Shown here piece by piece: positions 7,688 through 15,613 of a stretch of DNA of 21,184 nucleotides. The position numbers were made by a program, and so were the translations under genes. Under the pieces are notes generated by a model that worked only from the letters and a program-made list of their open reading frames with translations, made no database searches and was not told the origin of the DNA. The DNA lies in the NCBI GenBank assembly GCA_013001365.1, contig JABDMQ010000119.1, forward strand, positions 1-21,184, given 5' to 3'. Numbering within the stretch: position 1 is the stretch's first letter; every line of letters begins with the position of its first letter. This DNA is from Flavobacteriaceae bacterium (GTDB lineage Bacteria; Bacteroidota; Bacteroidia; Flavobacteriales; Flavobacteriaceae).

Positions 7688-8707
7688 ATGGCTAAAACAC
7701 CAAAGCATATTCTCGTAGTAAGGCTATCTGCAATGGGAGATGTTGCTATGACAATTCCTGTAATTAGGGCATTGGTGAATCAGAATCCTGAAATCAATCT
7801 TACTGTTCTTACACGAAAATCATTTAGTCCATTTTTTAAGGATATACCTAATGTCGCTGTTCATATAGCTGATGTCACAGATAGACACAAAGGAGTTCTT
7901 GGATTATTTAGATTGGCTAAAGAACTAAAGCAATTGCAAATTGATGCTGTTGCAGATCTTCATAATGTTCTTCGAAGCAAAATCCTTAAGTTGCTTTTAA
8001 GCGGAATTAATTTTGTCCAGATCGATAAGGGTCGTTCAGAAAAAAAAGCCTTGATCACAGGAAAGATCTTCAAGCAGTTAAAAACCACACACCAGCGCTA
8101 TGCTGATGTTTTCCAGAAATTGGGAATTACTGTCGATCTGTCGAATCCTTTATATCCTGAACCAAGAACGCTTACTGAAAAAACACGTGATATTACAGGA
8201 GAAAAAAAACTTAAATGGATTGGGATTGCACCTTTTGCTCAACATGAATCGAAAATATATCCTATAGAACAGTTGAAATCCGTAATTCAGGAATTAGTGA
8301 AGCGTCATCGTATTTTCCTCTTTGGTGGCGGTAATCAAGAAATGCGAAAGCTAGAGGAATTACAGAAAATGGAGGATAACGTCATTAACGTGTCTGGTAA
8401 GATATCATTAGATGAAGAATTGGATTTAATTTCAAATCTTGACCTCATGGTTTCCATGGATTCAGGGAATGCCCATTTAGCCGCCATGTTGGGTAAGAAG
8501 GTCGTAACCCTTTGGGGAGTGACTCATCCGTATGCTGGGTTTTATCCATTTGGTCAAGATATGCGATATGCCCTTTTTGCCGATAGGAATAATTATCCAA
8601 GAATACCAACATCAGTTTACGGCAACAAATACCCAGAAGGCTATCGCGATGCTATTTCAAGTATTCCTGATGAAAGTATTGTGAAGAAGATAGAATCTCT
8701 TCTATAA
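7688..8707 (+). CDS. Family 9 glycosyltransferase (heptosyltransferase-like)
   Basis: 339 residues. GT9 enzymes (WaaC/WaaF type) add heptose or a related sugar to the inner core of lipopolysaccharide at the cytoplasmic face of the inner membrane. The N-terminal domain carries ILVVRLSAMGDV (8-19), including D18 at the place of the catalytic aspartate of heptosyltransferases. The C-terminal nucleotide-sugar domain has WIGIAPFA, IFLFGGGNQE and the hallmark MDSGNAHLAAMLGKKVVTLW. ATG 7688 is chosen over the TTG at 7679, which would add MIN and overlaps a TATTTTTG sequence. Bacteroidota cores do not always contain heptose, so the sugar is left open. Its final codons touch the A-tract of a hairpin that works better as a terminator on the opposite strand. 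Confidence 0.9.
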   Translation: MAKTPKHILVVRLSAMGDVAMTIPVIRALVNQNPEINLTVLTRKSFSPFFKDIPNVAVHIADVTDRHKGVLGLFRLAKELKQLQIDAVADLHNVLRSKILKLLLSGINFVQIDKGRSEKKALITGKIFKQLKTTHQRYADVFQKLGITVDLSNPLYPEPRTLTEKTRDITGEKKLKWIGIAPFAQHESKIYPIEQLKSVIQELVKRHRIFLFGGGNQEMRKLEELQKMEDNVINVSGKISLDEELDLISNLDLMVSMDSGNAHLAAMLGKKVVTLWGVTHPYAGFYPFGQDMRYALFADRNNYPRIPTSVYGNKYPEGYRDAISSIPDESIVKKIESLL

Positions 8708-8731
8708 AAAACCCTACTCGAAAGAGTAGGG
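8706..8731 (-). terminator. Rho-independent terminator, best oriented for the minus strand
   Basis: CCCTACTC (8712-8719), GAAA loop, GAGTAGGG (8724-8731): a perfect 8-bp stem. On the minus strand it is followed at once by six T (8711-8706), a textbook terminator for transcripts coming from the PaaE-like gene. On the plus strand it is followed by CAAAATTTAAA, a poor U-tract, so it may end the glycosyltransferase transcript only weakly. It overlaps the TAA of the glycosyltransferase gene. Confidence 0.7.
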
Positions 8732-8944
8732 CAAAATTTAAACGTATTCATCTTAAAATAGATAATCCCAAAATCTAAATAACGCTTAAAAGTGATATAA
8801 ATGTATTTCGTTTTGGGTTGAGTAAAAATTAATTGTAGGAATATCTTCTAAATTTTCGATAAAACGTCTTTTTATATCGTTTAAAGACATAAAACAAAGG
8901 TTAAACGGAATCAATAACAAATTGATCGGTTTTGAATCTTGAAG
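8732..8944. other. A/T-rich intergenic stretch with no recognised gene
   Basis: No reading frame longer than a few codons starts here and I see no tRNA-like or riboswitch-like pattern. A weak inverted repeat GTCTTT (8866-8871) / AAAGAC (8883-8888) with an 11-base loop is the only structure noticed. If the hairpin at 8712-8731 ends the minus-strand transcript, this stretch is the long 3' untranslated region of the PaaE-like mRNA or hides a small RNA; no consensus promoter was found inside it. Confidence 0.4.
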
Positions 8945-10000
8945 CTATACATCATCATAATCTATACAAATTTCTGAAGATGTAGGATGTGCTTGGCATG
9001 TCAATATCAATCCGTCCTCAACTTCTTGGTCCGTCAAAATGTTATTTTGCCTCATTGTTGCACTTCCCGTCGTTATTCTTGCTAAACAGCTACTGCATAT
9101 GCCTCCTTGGCAAGAATATGGAGCGTCGATATTGTTCTCCAAGGCTGCTTCAAGGACCGATTTTTTCTGTGACATCGTAAAAGAGGTTTCTTCGTCATCC
9201 ACTAGAATAGTTACTATTGTTTCACCCTCTTTAATTTCTGAAAAGTTCTCTTCGTTACTTGATGACTTTGTAAACAATTCAAAGAGGATCTTTCTTTCTT
9301 CAACTTGGTTTTCCTTCAACAAATCAGAAACTGTATTGATCATTGCTTCTGGGCCACAAAGATAAAAAGCTTTAATTGGTTCATTTTTGTAGTTGTTCTT
9401 CAAGATGAAATTTACGGTTGATTTATCAATTCTACCAAAAAGCGCATCTGACTCTTGACTCTGACTAAATATAAAATGAACAAAAAACCGATCAGGATAC
9501 CGTGATTGTAATTCTAGGATTTCATCAAGGAATATGGTGTCTTTAGGCGCTTTGTTTCCATAAACAAGAATGAATTTGCTGTCTCGTTCTTGGCTCAGCG
9601 CTGTCTTTATTATACTCATTACCGGAGTGATTCCACTTCCAGCTGCAAATGCAACAATGGTTTGGATATTTGATTCCTCAGGCTCGTAAATGAATCGCCC
9701 TCTTGGCTCTGAAACTTCAAGTAAATCATTTGCAGAGAGTACAGAATTGGCATAATTAGAGAATACACCACCTTCAACTTTCTTTACGGCTACTCTAAAT
9801 TCATTCGAAAAAGGAGACGTACAGATAGAGTAGTCGCGGCGTAATTCTTCACCATCAATTTTGGCCTTTATTGTAATATATTGCCCAGCTTTGAAATTGA
9901 AATTTTCTTTAAGGCCTTCAGGAATCGAAAACCCCATGGAAACACAATCCTCTGTTACTTTGTTAAGAGATAATATTGAGAGTTCATGAAACTCTGACAT
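8945..10000 (-). CDS. PaaE-like ferredoxin--NAD(P)H oxidoreductase with plant-type 2Fe-2S domain
   Basis: 351 residues in three domains that pass electrons from NAD(P)H through FAD to a 2Fe-2S cluster and on to an oxygenase or desaturase. The FAD domain has RRDYSICTSP (54-63), the flavin-binding RxYS motif. The nucleotide domain has GSGITP (121-126) and CGPEAM (215-220). The C-terminal ferredoxin domain carries the four cluster ligands C297, C302, C305 (CQGGICSSC) and C335. This order is that of PaaE and of ketosteroid hydroxylase reductases. No paaABCD or other oxygenase gene is near, so the gene is an orphan and the electron acceptor is unknown; 'phenylacetate degradation' would be an over-call. 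The gene is alone on the minus strand, with a likely -7 box 14 bases before its ATG and a terminator some 215 bases after its stop. Confidence 0.9.
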   Translation of the reverse strand: MSEFHELSILSLNKVTEDCVSMGFSIPEGLKENFNFKAGQYITIKAKIDGEELRRDYSICTSPFSNEFRVAVKKVEGGVFSNYANSVLSANDLLEVSEPRGRFIYEPEESNIQTIVAFAAGSGITPVMSIIKTALSQERDSKFILVYGNKAPKDTIFLDEILELQSRYPDRFFVHFIFSQSQESDALFGRIDKSTVNFILKNNYKNEPIKAFYLCGPEAMINTVSDLLKENQVEERKILFELFTKSSSNEENFSEIKEGETIVTILVDDEETSFTMSQKKSVLEAALENNIDAPYSCQGGICSSCLARITTGSATMRQNNILTDQEVEDGLILTCQAHPTSSEICIDYDDV

Positions 10001-10014
10001 AGTTAAATTTTTTT

Positions 10015-10022
10015 CAAAAATA
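10015..10022 (-). promoter_or_regulatory. Candidate -7 box for the PaaE-like gene
   Basis: On the minus strand this reads TATTTTTG, a perfect TAnnTTTG box 14 bases from the ATG. A TTG at the proper spacing is missing, so only the -7 half is supported. Confidence 0.4.
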
Positions 10023-10106
10023 CTAAAGTGCGTTCTTAAATCTTATTTTAGTGTAACAAAACAGTTTCATTTATTACTTATTGTACATAATCAACCAAAT
10101 ACATTT

Positions 10107-11585
10107 ATGATCAAGCGATTCCTGAATCTTGAATGGAAACAATATTTCCGATCATCTTATTGGCAAAAAAGCATAATACTAAATATTCTGCTAATTTTCT
10201 TTGCATTGTATTTTGTAGTTGTATTTCTAGGAATGGGCTTGGCCATGTATCCGTTGCTTAAGAAATTTTACCCAGACGAAGATCCGCTTATTATATTCAA
10301 TGGTTTCTTGTTCTATTGGATCCTTGCGGACCTTTTTGTTAGGTTCTTCTTCCAGAAATTACCAGTTATGAGTGTTAAACCTCTTTTGACACTTCCAATA
10401 AAAAGAAATAAGATCGTTAATTATGTCTTAGGGAAATCGGCAGTTTCCTTTTTTAACTTCTTACCATTGTTTGCTATTGTTCCTTTTGGAGTCGTGCTCA
10501 TGATCAATGGATATGCAAGTGCGACCATACTTGTTTGGATGTTTACTTTAATTTCCATAACGCTGATTATTAATTTCCTGAACTTCATCATCGAGAATCT
10601 GTCTTCTGAAATTGAATTGTCCTTCTTGCCGATTCTTTTAACGGTTGGTATTCTTTATGGACTCAACCATTTTAATATAATCTCATTTACAGAACTAGTT
10701 GGAAATGCAGTTAATTCTATTTCAACTAATCCATTACTTATTATTATACCTTTTGCGGTTTTGGTGTTGTTATACTATTTGAATTTCAAGGAACTTTATA
10801 AAAACCTCTATTTAGATAACTCGCTAAAAACAAAAACTGAGCAAGCTCGAACAACAAACCTAGAATGGACTAGAAAATTCGGAGATATAGCTCCTTTCAT
10901 GCAACTCGATCTTAAATTGATCACCCGCAGCAAGCGCGCAAAATCCTCATTATGGATGTTGGGCCTCGGACTACTTTACGGCTTGTTCTTTTATCCAAAT
11001 CCAGTTTATGCCAATCAAGAATGGTTTTTTGTTTTCATCGGTATATTTGTAACAGGTATCTTCCTTATAAATTTTGGTCAATTCATCCCAGCTTGGGACA
11101 GCAGCTATTACAAGCTTTTGATGAGCCAAAATATCAAGTACGAGAAATACCTTAAATCCAAATTCACACTTATGATCATGAGCGTGATCATTATGTTTGT
11201 ATTGAGCATTCCTTATGTATATTTTGGCTGGAAGATCCTATTGGCACATTTCGCAGCAGCCATTTATAACATAGGAATCAATTCGCATGTAATTCTCTAT
11301 GGCGGTTCCTTCAACAGGAAAAAAATCGCGTTAGACCAAAAAGCTGCGTTCAATTTTCAAGGAACAGGAGCAGTTCAATGGATTATCGGGTTGCCATTAA
11401 TGATAGTACCAATGATTATTTTTGCTATACTGAATTATCTGATCAGTTTCGAAATTGCCATTGCGATAATTATTGCCCTTGGCCTTGTTGGTATTGCATT
11501 GCATCAAAAGATCATGAGCTTCATTACAGCAAGATACCAGGCGACAAAATATAAAATGATCGATGCATTCGATCAAGACAATTAA
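10107..11585 (+). CDS. ABC transporter permease, DUF5687-like
   Basis: 492 residues with about twelve membrane helices in two halves of six: residues ~22-220 and ~280-480, separated by a charged cytoplasmic segment near TKTEQARTTNLEWTRKFGD. The N-terminus (LNLEWKQYFRS) is the amphipathic, positively charged lead common to ABC-2-like permeases; the second half repeats it (QLDLKLITRSKRAKSS), consistent with an internal duplication. I recognise it as the DUF5687 family of Bacteroidota. The gene 11 bases downstream encodes the matching ATPase, and together they should form an exporter of ABC-2 type; the substrate is not deducible. It diverges from the PaaE-like gene across 106 bases, where I saw no full consensus promoter for this side. 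Confidence 0.8.
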   Translation: MIKRFLNLEWKQYFRSSYWQKSIILNILLIFFALYFVVVFLGMGLAMYPLLKKFYPDEDPLIIFNGFLFYWILADLFVRFFFQKLPVMSVKPLLTLPIKRNKIVNYVLGKSAVSFFNFLPLFAIVPFGVVLMINGYASATILVWMFTLISITLIINFLNFIIENLSSEIELSFLPILLTVGILYGLNHFNIISFTELVGNAVNSISTNPLLIIIPFAVLVLLYYLNFKELYKNLYLDNSLKTKTEQARTTNLEWTRKFGDIAPFMQLDLKLITRSKRAKSSLWMLGLGLLYGLFFYPNPVYANQEWFFVFIGIFVTGIFLINFGQFIPAWDSSYYKLLMSQNIKYEKYLKSKFTLMIMSVIIMFVLSIPYVYFGWKILLAHFAAAIYNIGINSHVILYGGSFNRKKIALDQKAAFNFQGTGAVQWIIGLPLMIVPMIIFAILNYLISFEIAIAIIIALGLVGIALHQKIMSFITARYQATKYKMIDAFDQDN

Positions 11586-11596
11586 ACAGTAACAAG

Positions 11597-12310
11597 ATGA
11601 TTATAACCACTGACTTATCAAAGTCCTATAAAGGAAACACAGTTTTGAATATTCCTGAACTGGAAATTCCTAAAGGGCAGAGTTTCGGACTAGTAGGTAA
11701 TAATGGGGCTGGAAAAACCACTTATTTCAGTCTATTGCTGGACCTAATAAGACCAACATCTGGCCAAATCGAAAACAATGGTATTCTTGTGCACGAAAGC
11801 GAGGATTGGAAACCTTTTACCTCGGCTTTCATCGATGAGAGTTTCTTGATTGGCTATTTGACCCCAGAAGAATATTTTAACTTCATAGGAGAGCTTAGGG
11901 GGCAGAATCAGGCGGATATTGATGCATTGACAGCAAGCTTCGAGGATTTCTTTCATGGAGAGATACTTGGACAAAAGAAGTACTTGCGAGATCTAAGTAA
12001 AGGAAATCAAAAGAAAGTGGGAATTGTAGCAGCATTAATCGGCAATCCAGAAGTAATTATCCTGGACGAACCATTTGCAAATTTGGATCCAACTACTCAG
12101 ATCAGACTTAAGCAGATCATAAATGAACTTACTAAAAATAGAGAAGTCACTGTGCTTATTTCAAGCCATGACTTGATGCATGTTACTGATGTATGCGAGC
12201 GCATCGTGGTCTTGGACAAAGGAGACATCGTAAAGGATATTGTTACCAGTGAAGCAACATTAAAAGAGCTAGAGGCCCATTTCTCGTCTACTGCGAAAGA
12301 ATTTTCATAA
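11597..12310 (+). CDS. ABC transporter ATP-binding protein
   Basis: 237 residues, a single nucleotide-binding domain. Walker A is GNNGAGKTT (34-42), the signature is LSKGNQKKV (133-141, a variant of LSGGQ), Walker B is VIILDEP (153-159), the D-loop NLDP follows, and the switch histidine is H191 in SSHD. The Q-loop position falls in SAFIDES, where acidic residues replace the glutamine, a substitution I recall in drug- and bacteriocin-exporter ATPases of the BcrA type. It follows the DUF5687-like permease by 11 bases and powers it. The substrate is unknown. No terminator is visible after the stop, so read-through toward sprE is possible. Confidence 0.93.
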   Translation: MIITTDLSKSYKGNTVLNIPELEIPKGQSFGLVGNNGAGKTTYFSLLLDLIRPTSGQIENNGILVHESEDWKPFTSAFIDESFLIGYLTPEEYFNFIGELRGQNQADIDALTASFEDFFHGEILGQKKYLRDLSKGNQKKVGIVAALIGNPEVIILDEPFANLDPTTQIRLKQIINELTKNREVTVLISSHDLMHVTDVCERIVVLDKGDIVKDIVTSEATLKELEAHFSSTAKEFS

Positions 12311-12376
12311 ATAAAACAGAAGGTATATTCCGTTTCTAATTCAAAAAGATCCTTATTTTTACGGTTCTATATAATA

Positions 12377-12424
12377 ATGGCTGGGCTTTTCAGTTATTGT
12401 TTACACCAAATGAACCAACGTTGA
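12377..12424 (+). other. 15-codon upstream reading frame overlapping the sprE start
   Basis: ATG at 12377 opens a frame encoding MAGLFSYCLHQMNQR and stops at TGA 12422-12424. That TGA overlaps the TTG at 12421-12423 as TTGA, the same geometry as the common ATGA overlap of translationally coupled genes. A near-consensus -7 box, TATTTTTA (12354-12361), sits 15 bases before this ATG. Whether it is translated is unknown. Confidence 0.35.
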
Positions 12425-14958
12425 AGGCAATCTCAAGAGTTATACCATCACTTTTTTTCCTGGCAGTGATCTTGGCCGGATGTTCAAGGAAAAAAAACAC
12501 TTTCATTGGCAGGAATTTCCACGCTGTCACAGCAGAGTACAATGCTTTGTACAATGGCTATAATGCCTTGGAAGATGGACGTTCAAGCCTAAATGAATCG
12601 TATAACGATAATTACTGGGAGCTCTTGCCAATTGAACGCATGCAGGTTTCAGAGGAGATATCGCTCCCAGGCCAAAGCAAGAACCCTAATTTTGAAAGAG
12701 CCGAAGAAAAGGCGGTTAAGGCCATTCAGAAACATGCCATAAAGGTTCAGGGAAAGGAATACAATCCTCAAATGGATGAGGCCTATCTACTATTGGGAAA
12801 AGCAAGATATTTCGATCAGCGCTTCGTTCCAGCATTGGATGCATTCAATAATATCTTGAATGATTATCCAACTAGCGATAAGATCAATCAGGTCAAGATA
12901 TGGAGAGAAAAGACCAATATAAGGCTAGAAAATGATGAAGTGGCCATCAAGAACCTTAAACGATTACTAGAACAGGAAAAACTTGAAAAGCAAGATCTTG
13001 CTGATGCTACATCCATGTTGGCCCAAGCATATATCAACACGAAGTCCTTGGACAGTGCTTTGATGCAGATGAAGGTTGCCTCAATTGCCACCAAAGACAA
13101 TGAAGAAAAAGGTCGATACAACTTCATTAAAGGACAACTCTATAATATGTTGGAATTTAGGGACAGTGCTAATATTGCTTTTGACGAAGTCATCGAACTT
13201 AATCGGAAGACACCAAGAATTTACATGATCAGTGCATATATTGAGAAGGCCAAGAATTTTGATTATGAAGATGGCAATAAACTGGAATTCTTGGAGCATT
13301 TGACTGATCTTGAGGAAAATCGTGAGAACAGGCCTTTTTTAGATAAGATCTATCATCAAATTGCCGTTTTTCATGAAACCAACGAGTCGGATACTTTAGC
13401 AACCAAATACTACAACAAATCCTTAAGAGCGTTATCGCAGGATCGATACTTGCAATCAAGAAATTATTTGGCCTTGGGAGATATGAATTTTGATAATGCC
13501 CAATACCAGATGGCAGGCGCGTATTACGATAGTACAATGACGAAGCTTGTAGAAAATTCAAAACCTTATAGGATAATAAAACGTAAACGAGACAATCTGG
13601 ACGATGTAATTCTCTACGAACTCGGATCACAAAGGAACGATAGCATATTGAATCTGGTCTCGCTTTCCGATGAAGACAGGTTAGCGTTTTTCGAATCCTA
13701 TATTGCTGACCTTAAAGCAAAGGCCGAGGCAGAAAAAGAGCGCGAAGCAATAGCAGAAAGAAATAAAGGCCTCATACAAGATGGACAAACCTTAGGGAAT
13801 AGAATTGGCCAAGAAAGAGAGTCTGGCGAGCCTTTCTATTTTTACAATGCAACTTCTGTTGCTTTTGGGAAGAACGAATTCATCAAGGTTTGGGGAGATA
13901 GACCTTTGGAAGACAATTGGAGGTCATCAGGACAAGGCATTTCCTCTTTGGCCAATGCCTCAGAAGACAGCGCTATCTTAACTGCAAGTGAGGAAGAATT
14001 GATGGACCCTGAATTCTATATATCTAAGATACCTAAAGATGAAAAAGTCATCGACAGTATTACTAGAGAACGAAATTTTGCCTATTATCAATTAGGATTG
14101 ATCTACAAGGAAAAATTCACGGAGTACGAGTTGGCTAAAGACAAGCTGCAAAAACTTTTGCGTAATGGCCCAGAAGAGCGATTGATCTTACCTTCCAAAT
14201 ATAATTTATTCCGGATCTATGAACTTCTTGGTGAGCCTGGAGAGGCCGAAATCATGAAAAATGACATTGTTTCCAATTATCCAGATTCTAGATATGCGTC
14301 GATAATCAATAATCCAGAAATCGAATTGTCCAAGGACGAAAATAGTCCAGAAAGTCTTTACGAAGCGCTTTTCAGAAAACATGAGAATCAAGAATATGCA
14401 GAAGTCATATCAAAGTCAGAAGAGTACATAAACACGTTTGAAGGAGAGGACATAGTGCCTAAATTCGAGTTCTTGAAAGCCACGGCAAGTGGAAGATTGT
14501 ATGGGTTTGATGCTTATAAGAAGGCCATAGAATTCATTGCATTGAATTATCCGAACAGTCCAGAAGGAAAGAGGGCAGAGATGATGAGCAATCTTGTTTT
14601 CAAGAAGATTGCCAAGAAAGATTTCGTTGACGATAAGGATGCCACAAAATGCAAAGTGATCTATCCATTTTCAAATGCAACTTTTTCAGAAGTTGAAGAA
14701 TTCAATAAGATATTGGCCGAAGTAACAGCAGATGTTAAATACTATGAATTAAGTACTTCAATCGACGTTTACGATAAAAACACTACTTTTGTAGTCGTTC
14801 ATGGATTGAAAAGTATTGAGGGAGCAAAGGGCTTTGCAGAACTTTTAGAGGAAGAAAAATATAAGATTACCAAAAGTGATTATTTCGCTATTTCTTCAAA
14901 AAACTATGAGATTTTGCAAATACACAAAAACCTTAATACTTATTTAGAATCTCAATAA
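12421..14958 (+). CDS. sprE: Type IX secretion / gliding motility lipoprotein SprE (PorW)
   Basis: 845 residues from the TTG at 12421. SprE/PorW is an outer-membrane-associated TPR lipoprotein needed for type IX secretion and gliding; in Porphyromonas the orthologue links the PorK/N ring to the outer-membrane translocon. The N-terminus KAISRVIPSLFFLAVILAGC is a lipoprotein signal with lipobox LAGC. Right after it comes the family hallmark around RNFHAVTAEYNALYNGYNAL and YNDNYWELLPIERMQV. TPR-like helical repeats fill about 100-420, a charged coiled-coil segment follows (DLKAKAEAEKEREAIAER), then FYFYNATSVAFGKNEF and WGDRPLEDNWR, further TPRs, and a C-terminal domain from about 735. No ATG is in frame before the lipobox. 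TTG 12397 is also possible but would add MFTPNEPT, with an acidic residue in the signal n-region. The bactofilin gene follows by 27 bases. Confidence 0.88.
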   Translation: MKAISRVIPSLFFLAVILAGCSRKKNTFIGRNFHAVTAEYNALYNGYNALEDGRSSLNESYNDNYWELLPIERMQVSEEISLPGQSKNPNFERAEEKAVKAIQKHAIKVQGKEYNPQMDEAYLLLGKARYFDQRFVPALDAFNNILNDYPTSDKINQVKIWREKTNIRLENDEVAIKNLKRLLEQEKLEKQDLADATSMLAQAYINTKSLDSALMQMKVASIATKDNEEKGRYNFIKGQLYNMLEFRDSANIAFDEVIELNRKTPRIYMISAYIEKAKNFDYEDGNKLEFLEHLTDLEENRENRPFLDKIYHQIAVFHETNESDTLATKYYNKSLRALSQDRYLQSRNYLALGDMNFDNAQYQMAGAYYDSTMTKLVENSKPYRIIKRKRDNLDDVILYELGSQRNDSILNLVSLSDEDRLAFFESYIADLKAKAEAEKEREAIAERNKGLIQDGQTLGNRIGQERESGEPFYFYNATSVAFGKNEFIKVWGDRPLEDNWRSSGQGISSLANASEDSAILTASEEELMDPEFYISKIPKDEKVIDSITRERNFAYYQLGLIYKEKFTEYELAKDKLQKLLRNGPEERLILPSKYNLFRIYELLGEPGEAEIMKNDIVSNYPDSRYASIINNPEIELSKDENSPESLYEALFRKHENQEYAEVISKSEEYINTFEGEDIVPKFEFLKATASGRLYGFDAYKKAIEFIALNYPNSPEGKRAEMMSNLVFKKIAKKDFVDDKDATKCKVIYPFSNATFSEVEEFNKILAEVTADVKYYELSTSIDVYDKNTTFVVVHGLKSIEGAKGFAELLEEEKYKITKSDYFAISSKNYEILQIHKNLNTYLESQ

Positions 14959-14985
14959 GATAAACCCAAATTAAATACGTGCATT

Positions 14986-15402
14986 ATGTTTTCAGATAAT
15001 AAGAAAGGAAGGCAGGATTCAGACTCAACCTCCCAACAGAACAGGATCGCTCAAGGAACCAAGATCGTTGGAGATTTGACCAGCGAAGGTGGATTTAGGA
15101 TAGATGGCTTGATAGAAGGCACATTGAAGACGCCAGGCAAGGTCGTGGTTGGAAAAATGGGTAGCATTAATGGAACTTTGGAAGGGGCTAATGCTGATTT
15201 TGAAGGTAAATTCTCTGGTAAGCTCATACTTTCAGGAACACTTACGTTAAAATCATCAGCAGTTATCGAGGGCGAAGTTATCGTAGGCAAGTTATCTGTT
15301 GAGCCAGGAGCAACATTCAATGCATCATGCTCTATGAAAGGTGCGATCAAAGAACTCAATAAAGGTGAGCACCAGAAACAAAAAGCAGAGCAATCGGCTT
15401 AA
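14986..15402 (+). CDS. Bactofilin (polymer-forming cytoskeletal protein)
   Basis: 138 residues. Bactofilins self-assemble into nucleotide-free filaments on the inner face of the membrane and organise cell-wall or appendage machinery. The N-terminal ~25 residues are polar and disordered (GRQDSDSTSQQNR). The core from about 24 to 120 is a right-handed beta-helix seen as repeating short strands: GTKIVGDLTSEGGFRIDGLI, GTLKTPGKVVVGKMGSINGT, ADFEGKFSGKLILSGTLTL and AVIEGEVIVGKLSVEPGA. The C-terminus is a short charged tail (KGEHQKQKAEQS). It sits between sprE and the ATP synthase genes, and atpZ starts inside its 3' end, so it is probably in the same transcript as both. A role in positioning secretion or gliding machinery is plausible from linkage but not shown. 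Confidence 0.93.
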   Translation: MFSDNKKGRQDSDSTSQQNRIAQGTKIVGDLTSEGGFRIDGLIEGTLKTPGKVVVGKMGSINGTLEGANADFEGKFSGKLILSGTLTLKSSAVIEGEVIVGKLSVEPGATFNASCSMKGAIKELNKGEHQKQKAEQSA

Positions 15403-15613
15403 TTCTTACGCGCGATATTCAGGGATTGCATTTCAGATGATCGCGATCATAGTACTTGGCACCTATGGTGGCATAAAGCTTGATGAAAATTATCCTAACG
15501 ATTATCATACTTTCACCTTGATCTGCTCTTTGCTAAGTGTGGCTATAGCCTTATATATCGTAATTAAGAGAGCAACAAACATTTCTAAGAAACAAGACCT
15601 TTCCGATGAGTAG
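15365..15613 (+). CDS. atpZ: AtpZ/AtpI-like ATP synthase accessory membrane protein
   Basis: 82 residues with a basic N-terminus (STRNKKQSNR), two membrane helices (about 20-38, SGIAFQMIAIIVLGTYGG, and 52-70, FTLICSLLSVAIALYIV) and the family-like GGIKLDENYP after helix 1. Proteins of this family (PF09527) lie at the head of atp operons and are linked to assembly of the c-ring and to Mg/Ca handling. No ATG is available: I choose GTG 15365, which gives a compact basic lead and overlaps the bactofilin gene by 38 bases; GTG 15341 would extend it by eight residues. The stop overlaps the next gene's start by eight bases, so this gene is squeezed between two overlaps and probably translated by coupling. 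Confidence 0.82.
   Translation: MSTRNKKQSNRLNSYARYSGIAFQMIAIIVLGTYGGIKLDENYPNDYHTFTLICSLLSVAIALYIVIKRATNISKKQDLSDE

Noticed and set aside
13229..13630. 133-codon minus-strand frame inside sprE
   Set aside because: Antisense to the TPR region of sprE, no recognisable protein features.
15051..15359. 102-codon minus-strand open frame inside the bactofilin gene
   Set aside because: Mirror of the bactofilin beta-helix repeats; low-complexity S/P/L translation and no start signal.
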